64,000 bases of DNA from Roseovarius sp. EL26 (GTDB lineage: Bacteria; Pseudomonadota; Alphaproteobacteria; Rhodobacterales; Rhodobacteraceae): positions 186,001 through 250,000 of the forward strand of contig NZ_OUMZ01000006.1 of the NCBI RefSeq assembly GCF_900327775.1, read 5' to 3'. Of this stretch, positions 35,443 through 45,552 are shown piece by piece (position 1 is the stretch's first letter; the number at the start of each line of letters is the position of its first letter). Position numbers and translations under genes: made by a program. A model generated the notes under the pieces. The model had not been told where the DNA came from and ran no database searches. It was given only the letters and a program-made list of their open reading frames with translations.

Positions 35443-36981
35443 ATGAAACCCATCCGCCTTCTTTCCGGTGTTCTGACGGTGGGCGGCTGGACTTTGCTCA
35501 GTCGCCTTATGGGCTTTGTGCGCGATGTGATAATCGCGGGGTTAATTGGTCCTGGCGTTTTGATGGATGCCTATGTCGCGGCCTTTCGCTTGCCCAACAT
35601 GTTTCGCCGGTTCTTCGCCGAGGGCGCGTTCAACGCGGCTTTTGTGCCGATGTTTTCCAAGCGGTTGGAATCAGGCGAGGATCCGAATGGATTCGCTAGC
35701 TTAGCGTTTAGCGGCCTAGCGCTGGTTTTACTTACCCTGTCTGGATTGGCGATGGTGTTCATGCCTGCGTTGGTCTGGGCTACTGCCGAAGGCTTTTCTG
35801 GCGACGAGCGGTTTGGCCTCACTGTTGATTACGGGCGTGTCGTCTTTCCCTATGTGTTGTTCATCTCATTGGCGGCACTTTTGTCAGGTGCGTTGAATGC
35901 AGCGGGTCGGTTTGCGGCAGCAGCGGCGGCGCCCGTGTTACTGAACATTATGCTAGTAATCGCAATGGTCACGGCTTGGCTGATGGGTGGCGGGGTAGCG
36001 CGGGCATTGATTTGGACCATCCCCTTTGCCGGCATAGCGCAATTGGCGCTGGTTTGGGTGGCCGCTGATCGTGCTGGTTTGCGCATTCGCCCAATCCGCC
36101 CGCGCTGGACGCCAGAGATGTCCAATCTTGTCCGGGTCGCGGTTCCTGCGGCGCTGGCTGGGGGGGTGGTACAGATCAATTTGGTGGTCGGGCAGTTGGT
36201 GGCGTCAAGCTACGACAATGCGGTCAGCTGGCTTTATTCCGCAGACCGGCTGTATCAATTGCCGCTGGGGGTTATTGGTATCGCAGTGGGCATCGTGTTA
36301 TTGCCTGACCTATCGCGTAAATTAAAGGCCAACGATGACGAAGGCGCGCGGCATTCGCTGTCGCGGGCTGGGGAAATTTCATTGGCGCTAACGATCCCTT
36401 CCGCTGTGGCGTTGATGATCATCCCGTTGCCGCTGGTTTCAGTTTTGTTTGAACGCGGGGCCTTTGGTACCGATGACACTGCGGCAACAGCTTTGGCAGT
36501 ATCGATCTACGGCCTGGGCTTGCCTGCCTTTGTTTTGCAAAAACTTTTGCAACCACTGTATTTCGCCCGCGAAGACACCAAACGCCCGTTTTATTATGCG
36601 CTTGTGGCGATGATTGTGAATGCTGCGATTGCCATCGGACTGTCCTTTTACATCGGTTGGATTGCTGCGGCCATCGCCGCCAGCGCGGCGGGTTGGGTTA
36701 TGGCGGTTTTCCTCGGAGTGGGCGTGCGCAAATACGGAGATGTCGCCAAGTTTGACGCCCGCTTCCGTCGCCGCATCTGGCGTATTGTCGTTGCCTCGGC
36801 CTTTATGGGCTGGGTGCTGTGGAGCATGACCATCGTGTTGGGCCCGCTGTTTGCCGCAGGTGGTGTCCGATGGCTGGCACTGTTGATTTTGATCAGTTCA
36901 GGCGCAGTCAGTTATTTCCTGAGCGGCCATCTAATCGGAGCCTTCCGACTGGGTGACTTCAGGGGGGCATTGCGGCGCTGA
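35443..36981 (+). CDS. murJ: Lipid II flippase MurJ
   Basis: A 512-residue polytopic membrane protein that flips lipid II across the inner membrane for peptidoglycan synthesis. Signatures: GGWTLLSRLMGFVRDVIIAGLIG at the start (slightly modified MVF motif), ADAY-like MDAYVAAFRLPNMFRRFFAEGAFNAAFVP, and ALSIPSA-type loops. It has about 14 hydrophobic segments and the length is normal for the family. A CTTTC-ATG start is preceded by a weak AAAGG. Single gene, essential in most bacteria. Confidence 0.95.
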   Translation: MKPIRLLSGVLTVGGWTLLSRLMGFVRDVIIAGLIGPGVLMDAYVAAFRLPNMFRRFFAEGAFNAAFVPMFSKRLESGEDPNGFASLAFSGLALVLLTLSGLAMVFMPALVWATAEGFSGDERFGLTVDYGRVVFPYVLFISLAALLSGALNAAGRFAAAAAAPVLLNIMLVIAMVTAWLMGGGVARALIWTIPFAGIAQLALVWVAADRAGLRIRPIRPRWTPEMSNLVRVAVPAALAGGVVQINLVVGQLVASSYDNAVSWLYSADRLYQLPLGVIGIAVGIVLLPDLSRKLKANDDEGARHSLSRAGEISLALTIPSAVALMIIPLPLVSVLFERGAFGTDDTAATALAVSIYGLGLPAFVLQKLLQPLYFAREDTKRPFYYALVAMIVNAAIAIGLSFYIGWIAAAIAASAAGWVMAVFLGVGVRKYGDVAKFDARFRRRIWRIVVASAFMGWVLWSMTIVLGPLFAAGGVRWLALLILISSGAVSYFLSGHLIGAFRLGDFRGALRR

Positions 36982-37032
36982 GCTTTGTCAACGGACGTGA
37001 TATAGTCCGAAGGCCGCCGCATATTTAAAAAT

Positions 37033-37719
37033 CTACTCGTGCCGCATCATTGCCCGAATTTTTTGCCAGCCGCCGGGGGCGAGGACAAAAGATAACGTGA
37101 AACCACTTGCAAAGCCACTCAGATCAGCCAACCAATCCCGACTACCGCCAAACAACAGGCCAAACAAAAGCTGAATGCCCAGCAATAGCCCAATCAGGGA
37201 AAAGGCCCGCGCTTGTGGGGCGCCCATCTGGCCGAGTTTGAGCCACATGAGATAGGTGAAGCCCCCGATCAGGCCATAAACACCTGGGAAAGGGCCAAGC
37301 AACCAAGGTTGATCTCCGGCGACGAAGCCATAGACAACTGCGCCGACAAAGGAGGATACGACAAACAGCAGTAATGTAGCCCATTGACTGAAGACATCGC
37401 CAACAAACTTACCCAACGCCAGCACCATCACCCCACCAAACAGGGCCTGCGTAAAACTACCGCTAACAAAAGGGTATGTGATGAATCGCATCAGATGTTC
37501 AGCTGGATAGCGGTGATTGTCCCACATCCAGTCGAAAATATCAGCGTTGAAGCCATAAGTTTGAATGGCGTTGTTGCGCCAACCAATGGCCTGCGGGCCG
37601 CCAATGCCGGACTGTGCACCGATGGTAAAGATCGCCTCAACCCCGATCAGGGCCAGAAACAGGGCCACAATAACGGGTGGCAAAGGATTCACCGGGCTTT
37701 GCATATGCGGGTCGGACAT
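37033..37719 (-). CDS. Rhomboid-family membrane protein lacking catalytic residues
   Basis: A 228-residue protein with about six hydrophobic segments and a rhomboid-like layout. The usual catalytic sequence G-x-S-G is replaced by G-P-F-P (residues 142-145, Phe at the Ser place) before GVYGLIGG. The TM6 His position reads A-D-L-S-G-F (Asp199 at the His place). The TM2 H-x4-H-x3-N pattern reads FVSGSFTQALFGG (Ser86, Gln91, Gly95). It is therefore probably a pseudoprotease that binds membrane proteins rather than cutting them. The ATG at 37719 is chosen; a frame from 37809 overlaps trpS. It is divergent from trpS with start codons 72 bp apart. Confidence 0.8.
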   Translation of the reverse strand: MSDPHMQSPVNPLPPVIVALFLALIGVEAIFTIGAQSGIGGPQAIGWRNNAIQTYGFNADIFDWMWDNHRYPAEHLMRFITYPFVSGSFTQALFGGVMVLALGKFVGDVFSQWATLLLFVVSSFVGAVVYGFVAGDQPWLLGPFPGVYGLIGGFTYLMWLKLGQMGAPQARAFSLIGLLLGIQLLFGLLFGGSRDWLADLSGFASGFTLSFVLAPGGWQKIRAMMRHE

Positions 37720-37791
37720 GGTCGCTCTCCTTGACGGCGCTTTGGCACACCAGTAAGCGAGACAGACAAATAAATCCAGACGGAGATAAGC

Positions 37792-38817
37792 ATGACCGAG
37801 GTGGTCCACACACCCCGCGTTTTTTCAGGCATCCAGCCTTCGGGCGGTTTGACACTGGGGAACTACTTGGGCGCGATGAAGCGCTTTGTTGATATGCAAG
37901 ATAGCGGCGTTGAAACGATCTATTGCATGGTCGATCTGCACGCGATTACCGTATGGCAAGACCCGGCCAATCTGCGACGCGCCACGCGCGAGCTGTGCGC
38001 GGGTTATATTGCGTCTGGCTTGGATCCGGAAAAATCGATCCTGTTCAACCAATCTCAGGTGCCTGAGCACACGCAGATGGCGTGGATCTTCAACTGTGTT
38101 GCGCGCATGGGTTGGATGCAACGGATGACGCAGTTCAAGGACAAGGCGGGCAAGAATGCGCAGAACGCCTCTTTGGGTCTGCTGGCCTATCCGGCGCTGA
38201 TGGCTGCGGACATTCTGGTGTATCACGCCACGCAGGTGCCTGTGGGAGAAGACCAGAAACAGCATCTGGAGCTGACCCGCGACATTGCGATCAAGTTCAA
38301 CAACGACTTTGGTGTGGATTTCTTCCCGGTAACGGAGCCCGTGATCGAAGGCGCGGCTACAAAGGTAATGAGCCTGCGCGATGGATCAAAGAAGATGTCA
38401 AAATCTGACCCATCGGATATGTCGCGCATCAACCTGACCGATGATGCCGACACGATTGCCAAAAAAATCCGCAAAGCCAAGACTGATCCGGAACCACTCC
38501 CGTCCGAGGTCAAAGGGTTGGAAGAGCGCCCTGAGGCTCGCAATCTGGTTAACATCTACGCAGCGCTGTCAGAAAAAAGCGTTGATCAGGTGATGCAGGA
38601 TGTCGGCGGCCGGACGTTTTCTGAGTTCAAGCCGATGCTGGCCGAATTGGCGGTTGAAAAGATGTCACCGATCTCGGGCGAAATGTCCCGTTTGATGCAG
38701 GACACAACCGAGATTGATCGTATTCTGGCCAACGGTAGCGAACGCGCCCGTGCGATTGCAAGCCCGATCCTGCAAAAAACCTATGACATTGTCGGCATGG
38801 TCGGCGCAAAAGTCTGA
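37792..38817 (+). CDS. trpS: Tryptophan-tRNA ligase
   Basis: A 341-residue class I aminoacyl-tRNA synthetase that charges tRNA-Trp. The HIGH-equivalent is [13 protein letters not shown] near residue 15 and the KMSKS loop is [10 protein letters not shown] near 203. [18 protein letters not shown] and [17 protein letters not shown] are diagnostic of TrpRS. A GGAG ribosome-binding site precedes the ATG. Confidence 0.97.
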   Translation: MTEVVHTPRVFSGIQPSGGLTLGNYLGAMKRFVDMQDSGVETIYCMVDLHAITVWQDPANLRRATRELCAGYIASGLDPEKSILFNQSQVPEHTQMAWIFNCVARMGWMQRMTQFKDKAGKNAQNASLGLLAYPALMAADILVYHATQVPVGEDQKQHLELTRDIAIKFNNDFGVDFFPVTEPVIEGAATKVMSLRDGSKKMSKSDPSDMSRINLTDDADTIAKKIRKAKTDPEPLPSEVKGLEERPEARNLVNIYAALSEKSVDQVMQDVGGRTFSEFKPMLAELAVEKMSPISGEMSRLMQDTTEIDRILANGSERARAIASPILQKTYDIVGMVGAKV

Positions 38818-38839
38818 AACCTTTGCACCAAGCAGTGCA

Positions 38840-39913
38840 TCAATCCATCTGATAATTCGGAGTGGAGCGGGAAATCTCCTGCTCCTCTTCTGACATATCC
38901 TCTGGAATGCTCTCGAACAGGGGCGTGGTCATATAGCGTTCACCAGTGTCGGGCAGCATGGCCAAAATGACAGACCCTGATTCAGCCTTTTCAGCGATCT
39001 GCATCGCAACGGCAAAGCTTGCCCCACCCGAAATGCCGGTCAGGATGCCCTCGTTCGCCGCTAATTTCTGGGCCCATTCAATGCCCGCAGGGCCGGGTAC
39101 CGGGGTCAGGTCATGGATGAATTTCTTATCAATGGCTTCCTGTAACACCAGTGGGATGAAATCCGGGGTCCAGCCCTGAATAGGATGCGGTTCAAATGCC
39201 GGGTGGCTATGTGCGGGCGCCCCATCTTCTTCGCGGCCCTGCTCTTTACCACTTCCGAGCAAAGCGGCATTGGCGGGCTCAGATAGCACGATTTTGGTGT
39301 CGGGTCGCTTATCATGCATTACCCGGCCAATGCCGGTTACGGTACCGCCGGTGCCGTAACCGGTGACGATGTAATCCAACCGTTCGCCCTCAAAATCGCC
39401 AAGGATTTCCTGTGCTGTAGTGTTTTCATGGATAGTGGCATTGGCTTTCGTCTCAAACTGATGTGCCAGAAACCAGCCGTGCTTCTCAGCCAGCTCCGCT
39501 GCCTTTTTATACATTCCGAAGCCTTTTTCGGCCCGTGGAGTCAGTACCACCTTGGCCCCTAGGATCCGCATCAGGCGGCGACGCTCAATCGAAAAGCTAT
39601 CGGCCATGGTCACCACCAGCGGATAGCCTTTTTGCGCGCAGACCATTGCTAGGCCGATGCCAGTGTTGCCGCTGGTCGCTTCAACCACGGTTTGGCCAGG
39701 CTTCAGTGTACCATCGCGTTCTGCTGTCTCTATGATACTGATCGCCAGTCGGTCCTTGACCGATGCAGCGGGATTAAATGCCTCGGCCTTAACGTACACT
39801 TGCACATGATCGGGGGCGAGGTTGTTGACCCGGATCACTGGCGTGTCGCCGATGGTTTCTAGAACGCTGTCATAGCGGCGGCCGCGTCCTTGCGTGCTGC
39901 GTGTTGATGTCAT
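38840..39913 (-). CDS. cysK: Cysteine synthase A (O-acetylserine sulfhydrylase)
   Basis: A 357-residue PLP enzyme making cysteine from O-acetylserine and sulfide. NPAASVKDRLA holds the PLP Lys, EATSGNTGIGLAMV binds the substrate carboxylate, and GTGGTVTGIGRVM binds PLP phosphate. It is longer than typical CysK (~310-320), with an extra N-terminal stretch (TRSTQGRGRRYDS) and an acidic C-terminal tail. The convergent trpS gene ends 22 bp away. Monocistronic. A cystathionine-beta-synthase-like or CysM-like specificity cannot be excluded. Confidence 0.9.
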   Translation of the reverse strand: MTSTRSTQGRGRRYDSVLETIGDTPVIRVNNLAPDHVQVYVKAEAFNPAASVKDRLAISIIETAERDGTLKPGQTVVEATSGNTGIGLAMVCAQKGYPLVVTMADSFSIERRRLMRILGAKVVLTPRAEKGFGMYKKAAELAEKHGWFLAHQFETKANATIHENTTAQEILGDFEGERLDYIVTGYGTGGTVTGIGRVMHDKRPDTKIVLSEPANAALLGSGKEQGREEDGAPAHSHPAFEPHPIQGWTPDFIPLVLQEAIDKKFIHDLTPVPGPAGIEWAQKLAANEGILTGISGGASFAVAMQIAEKAESGSVILAMLPDTGERYMTTPLFESIPEDMSEEEQEISRSTPNYQMD

Positions 39914-40111
39914 GATGTATCCCCCAGTTCAAAGTCGTCGAAATATGCTTTCATAATCAGCACATCGTAACATGAAACTAATCTTGCAGTGGGGTTAATC
40001 TGAAAACTGAGCAGGCCAGACTGTGCGATCCTGAACAGAGGGCTTTTGATTTGGGCAGATTGAACAGCAGTGAATAATTTCTTACTTTTTTACTAAAGAA
40101 AGGATCATGAA

Positions 40112-40603
40112 ATGAGTAACACCATTCATCCCCAAACCAGTATTGGCCATGTCCACCTCAAAGTCGCGAATTTGGATCGCGCCATTGGGTTCTATTCCGG
40201 TGTGCTGGGTTTTGAGGTTCAGCAACGCAGTGCGCAAGCAGCGTTTTTATCTGCTGGTGGATATCACCACCACCTGGGTCTGAACACTTGGGACAGCCTC
40301 GGCGGCTCCCCTGCGCCACGTGGGAACACCGGACTCTATCACACCGCATTCCTCTATCCTGACCGTGCGCAATTGGCCGATGCCGTGCGTCGAGTGACTG
40401 AAGCGGGGATCGCAATCGAAGGCTCCGCTGATCACGGCGTTAGCGAGGCGATCTATACCTCGGATCCTGACGGCAACGGTGTCGAGCTTTACCGTGACCG
40501 CCCCGAAAGTGAATGGCCGCGCGAAGCCGATGGCAGCCTTGCCATGATCAACGCGCGACTGGATCTGGAGCAGCTGCTGTCAGAAGCGCCTGAAGTTCAA
40601 TGA
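40112..40603 (+). CDS. VOC-family (glyoxalase/dioxygenase) protein
   Basis: A 163-residue protein with the paired beta-alpha-beta-beta-beta fold of the vicinal oxygen chelate family. The first repeat is IGHVHLKVANLDRAIGFYSGVLGF, carrying a metal His; the second half has LYHTAFLYPDR and SDPDGNGVELYRDRP with the metal Glu. The HLGLNTW segment resembles the YwbC/CatE-like group. An AAAGGATC ribosome-binding site is present. Reaction unknown. It ends in a 7-bp overlap with the convergent DUF1826 gene. Confidence 0.88.
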   Translation: MSNTIHPQTSIGHVHLKVANLDRAIGFYSGVLGFEVQQRSAQAAFLSAGGYHHHLGLNTWDSLGGSPAPRGNTGLYHTAFLYPDRAQLADAVRRVTEAGIAIEGSADHGVSEAIYTSDPDGNGVELYRDRPESEWPREADGSLAMINARLDLEQLLSEAPEVQ

Positions 40604-41250
40604 TGGAACCTTTGCTCGGCTTCTTGATCCGGATCAAAAACCGGATCAAGAACAAGTACAAGACGAGTCTCTCCTGTACCTTCAATCGGGGGCGACCGGT
40701 GCACAAGACCGGACGGAGGGATCGTTGGGCTTAGCGTTCCACGCAACAAGATAGCCTTGCAACTTGGCATAGTGTGGATCTGTTCCGGATCGCTGCCACC
40801 CATCGCCGTGCCATATTGTGTTCCAGTCCCGCGATAGGTGCAGACCAGCCGCGCGGTAATCGCGTCGATATGGAACTTACGACAGGCGTTTGTGGTAACC
40901 ACATCTAACCGTAGCCGCAAAAACGAAGCCTGCATCAAGTCCGAGAAGATTGTTGCCAGTTCCGAGATATCATTTTGGAGCCATTCAAGTTCCGGCCCCG
41001 TCGGCGAATTTGCGACCTCACACAGTTGGTGCACGGCGTCTGAAACAGCATTTGGTTGAAGAATGATCCGTCCCCGTGGCAGGCGGTTGGCGTCAACCTG
41101 ATCAATCCATTCCTGGAATTTTGGATTAGGATGTCGTTGCAAGATGGCAGCGGGGCAATCGGCCTTCTTAAAGGCTGTCAATTCGCTGGGATCATCCGCA
41201 ATAGCGATGTTCAAGTTGGCAGCAGTAACGTCGGCGGGCACAAAATTCAT
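40597..41250 (-). CDS. DUF1826 domain protein
   Basis: A 217-residue protein of the DUF1826 family ([52 protein letters not shown]). The Cys/His-containing segment NACRKFHID looks able to bind metal, as in cupin-like folds. No reaction is known. The start is the ATG at 41250, overlapping the stop of the CobW-family gene (ATGA). Co-transcription with a metallochaperone GTPase behind a Zur-like site suggests a role in zinc shortage. Confidence 0.85.
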   Translation of the reverse strand: MNFVPADVTAANLNIAIADDPSELTAFKKADCPAAILQRHPNPKFQEWIDQVDANRLPRGRIILQPNAVSDAVHQLCEVANSPTGPELEWLQNDISELATIFSDLMQASFLRLRLDVVTTNACRKFHIDAITARLVCTYRGTGTQYGTAMGGSDPEQIHTMPSCKAILLRGTLSPTIPPSGLVHRSPPIEGTGETRLVLVLDPVFDPDQEAEQRFHH

Positions 41251-42464
41251 GCCGCGTCCTCTGCCCGGCGCCACATTGGGAACGGATCAGGGTAATCCGG
41301 CAGATCATCAAGCCCGGACGTTGCTAATGCAGGGACAAGACAGTTGTCTAATTGCGCCTTGAGTGCAGCCCAGTCGATATGTGCACCAATGAAGACGATC
41401 TCTTGCCGACGATCGCCCCAAGGCTCTTGCCAATGTGCCTGCATGTAGGCGCGGGCGCTGTCGTTTTCGGGGCGGCGTGCTTCTGGGACAGTCGCCCACC
41501 ATTGTCCGAGGGGGGCGACAGAAGAGAGCGCGCCTGCCAAAGAAAATTCCGCGACCCAATCGGGGCGTGTTGAGATCCAGAAATGCCCCTTTGCGCGGAT
41601 TACTCCCGGCATACTTCCGTTCAGAACCTCCATGATGCGTTCGGGTACAAAAGGCAATCGCGCGCGATAGACATAGGAGGTCACACCGTATTCTTCGGTT
41701 TCTGGCACATGATCTTCGAAGCCATAAAGTTCCTTGGCCCACATCGGATGCTCATGTGCTTTTTCAAAGTCGAACAAGCCGGTATCAAGGATAGTGCTGG
41801 CGGTCACATCGGACTGGTCGGTCTCGATGATCTGCGCATCCGCGTTCAGGCTGCGAATGATCTTTCTGGCGGCATCAACCTTATGTGGACCGGCGTCTGT
41901 CACTTTGTTCAAGACAACAACATCGGCAAATTCAATTTGATCGGTCAAGAGATGAACCAAGGTGCGCTCATCCTCTTCTCCCATTGTTTCGCCCCGATCA
42001 CGCAGAAAATCGTGCGATGAGTAATCGTTCAATAGGTTCACAGCGTCGACGACTGTGACCATCGTATCTAAACGTGCGACGTCGGACAGGCTGTCGCCGA
42101 ATTCATCCCGGAAGTCAAAAGTTGCGGCCACGGGTAGCGGTTCCGAAATTCCCGTGGATTCTATCAGGAGATATTCAAACCGACCTTCGCCCGCTAAACG
42201 GCGCACTTCGTCCAACAGGTCGTCCCGAAGTGTACAACAAATACAGCCGTTGGACATTTCAACCAGTGTTTCATCTGTACGGCTTAGTTCTGTATCCGCC
42301 CGCACCAAATCGGCATCGATGTTCACTTCGGACATGTCGTTTACGATGACGGCAACACGCCTGCCTTCGCGATTGTTCAATACTCGGTTCAGCAAGGTTG
42401 TTTTTCCTGCACCTAGAAACCCTGACAGTACGGTTACCGGCAGGCGGGAATCCTGAATATTCAT
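41247..42464 (-). CDS. CobW/COG0523-family GTPase, putative zinc metallochaperone
   Basis: A 405-residue protein. [17 protein letters not shown] is the Walker A loop, [15 protein letters not shown] contains the metal-binding C-x-[10 protein letters not shown] is the COG0523 switch, and VLNKVTDA is the NKxD base-recognition site. A C-terminal CobW_C domain starts near residue 270. Zur-controlled members deliver zinc to client proteins using GTP. It heads a two-gene operon with DUF1826, and a Zur-like palindrome lies 85 bp upstream. Confidence 0.93.
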   Translation of the reverse strand: MNIQDSRLPVTVLSGFLGAGKTTLLNRVLNNREGRRVAVIVNDMSEVNIDADLVRADTELSRTDETLVEMSNGCICCTLRDDLLDEVRRLAGEGRFEYLLIESTGISEPLPVAATFDFRDEFGDSLSDVARLDTMVTVVDAVNLLNDYSSHDFLRDRGETMGEEDERTLVHLLTDQIEFADVVVLNKVTDAGPHKVDAARKIIRSLNADAQIIETDQSDVTASTILDTGLFDFEKAHEHPMWAKELYGFEDHVPETEEYGVTSYVYRARLPFVPERIMEVLNGSMPGVIRAKGHFWISTRPDWVAEFSLAGALSSVAPLGQWWATVPEARRPENDSARAYMQAHWQEPWGDRRQEIVFIGAHIDWAALKAQLDNCLVPALATSGLDDLPDYPDPFPMWRRAEDAA

Positions 42465-42546
42465 ATTTGCCCCACAAAGCTAAATTTTTAGCCGATCCAA
42501 AGAGGGCCAGAATGGCTCTCTCCGGCGGAATGGGTGCTTATATTTC

Positions 42547-42566
42547 ATATGTTATAACATAACACA
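42547..42566. promoter_or_regulatory. Candidate Zur box
   Basis: The core ATGTTATAACAT (42549-42560) is a perfect palindrome followed by AACAC, giving the nested TGTTATAACATAACA pattern seen in Zur operators. It lies about 85 bp upstream of the CobW-family start codon in an AT-rich promoter region. Confidence 0.6.
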
Positions 42567-42619
42567 ATGTGAATAATGAATCTATTTAGAAATTCGCACA
42601 GCTAAATGGGCAAATGAAC

Positions 42620-43231
42620 TTATTGCGCTGCCGCAGCCAGCTCGCGTTTGTAAGCTAACACTTCGGCTCTTGGGTGCCATTCGTAGCGTGTGTCTTTGGG
42701 CAGTGGGGACCAAAACAAGGTGCCGCCCTCGCGCCATGGGTCTAGGATGATGCCTTGCTCCATGGTATCGCCTCGGCGGCTGATAATGGCGGTGGAATGC
42801 TCAATCCGGAATGCTTTGTCATGGTTGGCAATGGCGCGATGCAACTGCAAGGTTTTGAACCGCTCTTGTTTGAGCCGCTTTTCCATGTCCTCTGCCCAAT
42901 GCCAGCACAACCCACGCGGTTTTATACCCATGTTAACTTTGGTGTTATGGACTAGTGGAGGGTCGGTAATTTCATATTCGCGTGCCAGCTGCGCGGTGTA
43001 GGAATAAGAGATGCTGGCTGCGCTCCTTGCTTCTTCCGGGTCAATGCCAGGGCCCATGGCCATGATCGCGTTGGTTAATTTTGTCACCTCATCCTGTGCG
43101 ACCTGTTCGCTCACTTGCCCGCTAGTGTCCTGTTTGGTCACTGGGCCGTTGGTGCTGGGGGGGGTGGCGGTACAGCCCGCGATCACCATCAGGGGCAAAA
43201 GCAGTAAAGCGAACAGTCGAGCAATCTTCAT
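42620..43231 (-). CDS. Lipoprotein with a possible papain/transglutaminase-like triad
   Basis: A 203-residue protein. The signal MKIARLFALLLLPLMVIAGC ends in a lipobox with Cys20, so it should be lipidated and membrane-anchored. A Thr/Ser/Pro linker follows. The C-terminal half has GLCWHWAEDM (Cys109), FRIEHSTAII (His145) and IILDPWREGG (Asp164), in the Cys-His-Asp order of transglutaminase-like and papain-like folds. Catalysis is an inference; the family is not recognised. Single gene, not obviously linked to neighbours. Confidence 0.82.
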   Translation of the reverse strand: MKIARLFALLLLPLMVIAGCTATPPSTNGPVTKQDTSGQVSEQVAQDEVTKLTNAIMAMGPGIDPEEARSAASISYSYTAQLAREYEITDPPLVHNTKVNMGIKPRGLCWHWAEDMEKRLKQERFKTLQLHRAIANHDKAFRIEHSTAIISRRGDTMEQGIILDPWREGGTLFWSPLPKDTRYEWHPRAEVLAYKRELAAAAQ

Positions 43232-43366
43232 GTGACACCATGGGCAAAATTAAGTCAGGCAAAGTGCTACCGCGTCGCGGCACGCTTGTCGAGGTTACGC
43301 TTCCGCACCCACTGGACCCTGTGCAGCGATCGGCCTACGGTGCCGGAATGAATGGGAGGCGCAACA

Positions 43367-44230
43367 ATGGCAACAGGCAAGAATATCCGCACCTATTATC
43401 AGGGTACCTGGCATGACGGCGATGTGCCGGTTATGAAGGCCGCCGATCATGCGATGTGGCTGGGTAGCAATGTGTTTGATGGGGCGCGCTACGCCTATGA
43501 CCTGACCCCGGATCTGGATAAACATTGCGCGCGGGTGAATGCTTCGGCCCGGGCCCTAATGTTGACGCCGACGGTTGCAGCCGAAGATATGGTTGAGATC
43601 GTGCATGAAGGTCTCAAGGCTTACAGTCCAGAGCAGGCAGTTTACATTCGCCCGATGTATTGGGGGGTTGAAAGTGGCTATTCTGCAATTGTCCCGGCGG
43701 ATGGTGGAGAGATTGGGTTTGCCATCTGTTTGGAGGAAGTGCCGATGGCCGGGCCTGAGGTATCAACCACCTTGACCCGCACTGGGTTCCGCCGCCCGGT
43801 TCTTGAGGACGCTGTGGTCAATGCCAAGGCCGCCTGTCTTTATCCCAACAACGCTCGTATGCTGGCCGAAGCCAAGGCCAAGGGTTTTGGTAATGCGTTG
43901 GTGGCTGATGCTTTGGGTAATGTGGCTGAAACGGCGACCTCGAATGCCTTTGCCGTAAAAGATGGCGAGGTATTTACACCTGTGCCGAACGGGACCTTTC
44001 TTGCTGGGATCACCCGCGCCCGCCATATTGAAAACCTGCGTGCCGATGGCGTGGTGGTCCACGAGACCACAATGAACTTCGCCGATTTCCATGCTGCCGA
44101 TGAAGTATTCCTGACCGGCAATGTTCACAAGATCACTCCGGTGACAGTCTTTGATGACACCCAGTATCAGATTGGCCCCGTCACTCGGCGTGCCCGCGAG
44201 ATGTATTGGGATTGGGCGAAGTCGGAATAA
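43367..44230 (+). CDS. Branched-chain amino acid aminotransferase (class IV)
   Basis: A 287-residue PLP transaminase. VFDGARYAY near residue 38, ARMLTPT-type helix, VNAKAACLYPNNARMLAEAKAKG with the PLP Lys, ETATSNAFAV (Glu ligand to PLP) and NGTFLAGITRARH are the class IV signature. The ATG at 43367 is chosen because GGGAGG lies 6 bases upstream; the in-frame ATG at 43352 lacks this. It transfers amino groups to branched-chain keto acids; D-amino acid or aminodeoxychorismate-type activity is less likely. Confidence 0.9.
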   Translation: MATGKNIRTYYQGTWHDGDVPVMKAADHAMWLGSNVFDGARYAYDLTPDLDKHCARVNASARALMLTPTVAAEDMVEIVHEGLKAYSPEQAVYIRPMYWGVESGYSAIVPADGGEIGFAICLEEVPMAGPEVSTTLTRTGFRRPVLEDAVVNAKAACLYPNNARMLAEAKAKGFGNALVADALGNVAETATSNAFAVKDGEVFTPVPNGTFLAGITRARHIENLRADGVVVHETTMNFADFHAADEVFLTGNVHKITPVTVFDDTQYQIGPVTRRAREMYWDWAKSE

Positions 44231-44262
44231 AAAACAGCGGCAGAATGTGCCGCTGTTTTGAA
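44231..44262. terminator. Bidirectional Rho-independent terminator
   Basis: A 12-bp perfect stem AAAACAGCGGCA / TGCCGCTGTTTT with loop GAATG, between the convergent aminotransferase and acyl-CoA dehydrogenase genes. Confidence 0.9.
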
Positions 44263-44273
44263 ATGTTTAATAT

Positions 44274-45449
44274 TTATTCTTCGCCGTAGCCCTTTGGAAT
44301 GGGCAAGTCGGGCAAGGTCTTGGCGCGTTTCATCAGGCTGCGGCCGATGACGACGCGGCTGATTTCGGTAGTGCCGTCAACGATGCGTAGCATTTGGCTC
44401 AGGCGAGACAGGCGGTCCATGCCGTAAGGCTTGAGCAGGCCCATGCCGCCCAGCACTTGCGTGCAGGTATTGGCTGCTTTGACGGCCGCATCTGGTACAA
44501 AACGTTTCGCGTGTGCCGCCATCAGCGGGCCTTCGGGTGTGCCCAGTGCATTGGCGGCGGCGCGGTACATCAGACGTGAGGCTTCCAAATCGGTTGCGAC
44601 CTCGCCCAGCATCCACTGAATGCCATCAAGCTCAAGGTTCTTGCCGCCGAACATTTTGCGGTTCTTTGAATAGCTCAGCGCTGTATCCAATGCAGACTGC
44701 ATCAGGCCACAGCAACCTGAGGCGATGGAGACGCGGGCAATATCGATGGCCATTAATGATCCTTGAAGGCCCTGACCGATGGGCAGGATGATGTTGTCTT
44801 GGGATACTACCACGTCCTTCATGTACATCTCAGAGAGGGGTAGGAATTGGTAGCTTGGTGTGTCGTACTTGGAACCAAACGTCAGTCCGGGCGTGTCGGC
44901 CGGAATGGCGATCATCGCCATGTCCTTGTGGCCGGGCTCATCACTGGTTTTGACAACAGTGAAGTAAACATCCGCTTCACCCGCGAGGCTGACCCAGGCC
45001 TTGGCGCCATTGATGGTCCAAGTGCCGTCATCGTTGATCACCGCACGGCTGTACATGTTGGTGGCGTCCGACCCGGACTGCGGCTCGGTCAGTGCAAAAT
45101 TCGCCAGCTTGCGGCCTGATGTCAGATCACGCGCCCATTGATCTTTGAAGGCTTCGGTGCCGTAGCCACAACCTGCAAAGGTGCAGATATTGTGCATCGA
45201 CAGTGCAAAGGCATAGGCACCATCACCCAAGCCCAGCTGTTCATAGACTTGAATACCATCACCCAACGACAGACCCTGTCCACCGAGTTCTTCGGGTGCA
45301 TAAAGTCCGGCCAGGCCCTGCTCGCCAGCTTTGTCAGAGGCCTCGCGTGGCCAAACACCCGCCTCGTTCCACGCATCAACGTTCGGAGTAATTACAGTTT
45401 CTGCGTGCTGCCGCGCGCGATCTAGAATGTCTTGGAGTGGTGTGGGCAT
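44274..45449 (-). CDS. Acyl-CoA dehydrogenase
   Basis: A 391-residue FAD enzyme that makes enoyl-CoA and passes electrons to [18 protein letters not shown] and [17 protein letters not shown] are FAD/substrate signatures; [17 protein letters not shown] and [17 protein letters not shown] carry the C-terminal FAD-binding region. The catalytic Glu is probably in the IVDGTTEI segment, as in short/branched-chain enzymes. Substrate length is unknown, but branched-chain acyl-CoA would fit the adjacent aminotransferase. It is divergent from a LysR gene 103 bp away. Confidence 0.92.
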   Translation of the reverse strand: MPTPLQDILDRARQHAETVITPNVDAWNEAGVWPREASDKAGEQGLAGLYAPEELGGQGLSLGDGIQVYEQLGLGDGAYAFALSMHNICTFAGCGYGTEAFKDQWARDLTSGRKLANFALTEPQSGSDATNMYSRAVINDDGTWTINGAKAWVSLAGEADVYFTVVKTSDEPGHKDMAMIAIPADTPGLTFGSKYDTPSYQFLPLSEMYMKDVVVSQDNIILPIGQGLQGSLMAIDIARVSIASGCCGLMQSALDTALSYSKNRKMFGGKNLELDGIQWMLGEVATDLEASRLMYRAAANALGTPEGPLMAAHAKRFVPDAAVKAANTCTQVLGGMGLLKPYGMDRLSRLSQMLRIVDGTTEISRVVIGRSLMKRAKTLPDLPIPKGYGEE

Positions 45450-45552
45450 TTTGGCTCTCCCAGAGTGGCGGTGGGTTTCAATAATTGACCTCTAATTCGA
45501 AAGCGTGTTTTGTAAAATAACGAAAAATTTGAAAGTAGGATTGAAAAATTCA

